Assembly: GCA_023247955.1 (NCBI GenBank) | Contig: JAHFFL010000084.1 | Span: 1-5,638, forward strand | Direction: 5' to 3' | Origin: Candidatus Omnitrophota bacterium | Lineage (GTDB): Bacteria > Omnitrophota > Gorgyraeia > 2-02-FULL-51-18 | Length of the DNA: 5,638 nucleotides | Shown here: positions 5,181 through 5,638 of the stretch, in pieces | Layout of the letters: the number at the start of each line of letters is the position of its first letter | Numbering within the stretch: the first letter of the stretch is position 1 | Program-made: the position numbers and the translations under genes | Notes under the pieces: generated by a model | Databases searched by the model: none | What the model saw: the letters and a program-made list of their open reading frames with translations, nothing else | What the model was told of the DNA's origin: nothing

Positions 5181-5638
5181 GGGATTTTTAAAAACGGCTC
5201 ATTATAACATACCCGACGAACTGGAACGTTATTTCGTTGACGGATGTAAGGAGAAGTCCGATCTGAAAGTGGGGGTGGAATGGGAAAAGATCGGCGTCTA
5301 CCGAAAGACTGGCCGGGCCATTCGTTATTCAGGTCCCAAGGGGGTGGAGGCAATTTTTAAAGCGCTTTGCCGGCGTTACCGGTGGACGCCCGTTTTCTCC
5401 GGATCTCATATGATTGCGCTGAGAAAGAAGGATTCCTCGATTACCCTGGAGCCCGGCGGCCAAATTGAGCTGAGCGGCTGGAAGGCAAGCGCGCTGAATG
5501 AGAATGCAGCCGAGCTCTATTCACATCTGGAGGAAATCAAAGAAGTCTCTTCGTCGATGGGGATCGCCTGGCTCGGGATAGGCGCCCAACCTATCAGCAC
5601 CGCCGCGGAAATCGAGTGGGTACCCAAACCGCGGTACC
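5179..5638 (+). CDS. gshA: Glutamate-cysteine ligase, plant/alphaproteobacterial (GCS2) type, N-terminal part
   Basis: The first 153 residues of a gene that runs off the right edge. The enzyme makes gamma-glutamylcysteine from glutamate, cysteine and ATP, the first and usually rate-limiting step of glutathione synthesis. The translated segment carries the GCS2 signatures seen in plant GSH1: GVEWEKIGV (32-40), LEPGGQIELSG (90-100), ELYSHLEEIKEV (112-123), MGIAWLGIGAQP (127-138) and WVPKPRY (147-153). The E. coli-type GshA is unrelated at this level. An in-frame stop at 5158-5160 forces the start to 5161 or later. The ATG at 5179 or the in-frame ATG at 5173 are the options, because the next in-frame start codons lie inside or beyond the conserved GVEWEK motif. 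Related family members such as EgtA (ergothioneine pathway) use the same reaction, but the gshB partner points to glutathione. No strong ribosome binding site is seen. Confidence 0.9.
   Translation, partial: MGFLKTAHYNIPDELERYFVDGCKEKSDLKVGVEWEKIGVYRKTGRAIRYSGPKGVEAIFKALCRRYRWTPVFSGSHMIALRKKDSSITLEPGGQIELSGWKASALNENAAELYSHLEEIKEVSSSMGIAWLGIGAQPISTAAEIEWVPKPRY
5201..5209 (-). promoter_or_regulatory. Candidate extended -10 promoter for gshB
   Basis: Read on the - strand, this is TGTTATAAT: a perfect consensus TATAAT preceded by TGn, the extended -10 form that can work without a good -35. No convincing -35 is found 16-18 bases upstream. Transcription would start near 5194, giving a leader of only about 14 bases without a Shine-Dalgarno. 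The element lies inside the first codons of gshA. It is a short pattern and could occur by chance, but its place is right. Confidence 0.45.

Noticed and set aside
5141..5353. Open frame of 70 codons on the - strand opposite gshA and the gshB start
   Set aside because: Proline/arginine-rich translation with no motif, antisense to conserved GCS2 sequence and overlapping the gshB start in another frame.

Overview
The window is a densely packed bacterial segment with two functional blocks. Positions 37-4250 (+ strand) look like the distal part of a terminal-oxidase (heme-copper, aa3-type) biogenesis operon. It encodes an exported cupredoxin-like protein, a fused heme A synthase/heme O synthase (CtaA-CtaB in one chain), a membrane-anchored SCO1/SenC copper chaperone, an unrecognised two-helix membrane protein with a soluble C-terminal domain, a 60-residue two-helix membrane protein, and a two-cluster [4Fe-4S] ferredoxin. 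The oxidase subunit genes are not in the window and probably lie upstream of position 1 (inference).

Positions 4227-5638 hold the two steps of glutathione synthesis as a head-to-head pair. gshB (ATP-grasp glutathione synthetase) is on the - strand. The N-terminal part of a plant/alphaproteobacterial-type (GCS2) glutamate-cysteine ligase is on the + strand and runs off the right edge. The two ATG codons share the palindrome CATG at 5178-5181, so there is no intergenic DNA; each promoter must lie inside the other gene's coding sequence.

The organism is most likely a Gram-negative aerobic or facultatively aerobic bacterium: it has aa3-oxidase maturation, SCO1, an exported copper protein and glutathione. 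Gene packing is very tight. Every junction from 2485 to the right edge overlaps, and no rRNA, tRNA, CRISPR, insertion sequence or convincing terminator is visible. I cannot place it in a phylum from the sequence alone. The CtaA-CtaB fusion and the unrecognised membrane proteins would fit a little-studied lineage.

Working together: CtaB would farnesylate heme B to heme O and CtaA would oxidise it to heme A. SCO1, perhaps with the cupredoxin, would serve copper delivery to the CuA site. The two unknown membrane proteins are candidate assembly or accessory factors. The ferredoxin at the operon's end is a plausible electron source for CtaA, whose bacterial donor is not well defined. The glutathione pair may be an independent unit that simply abuts the operon tail to tail.
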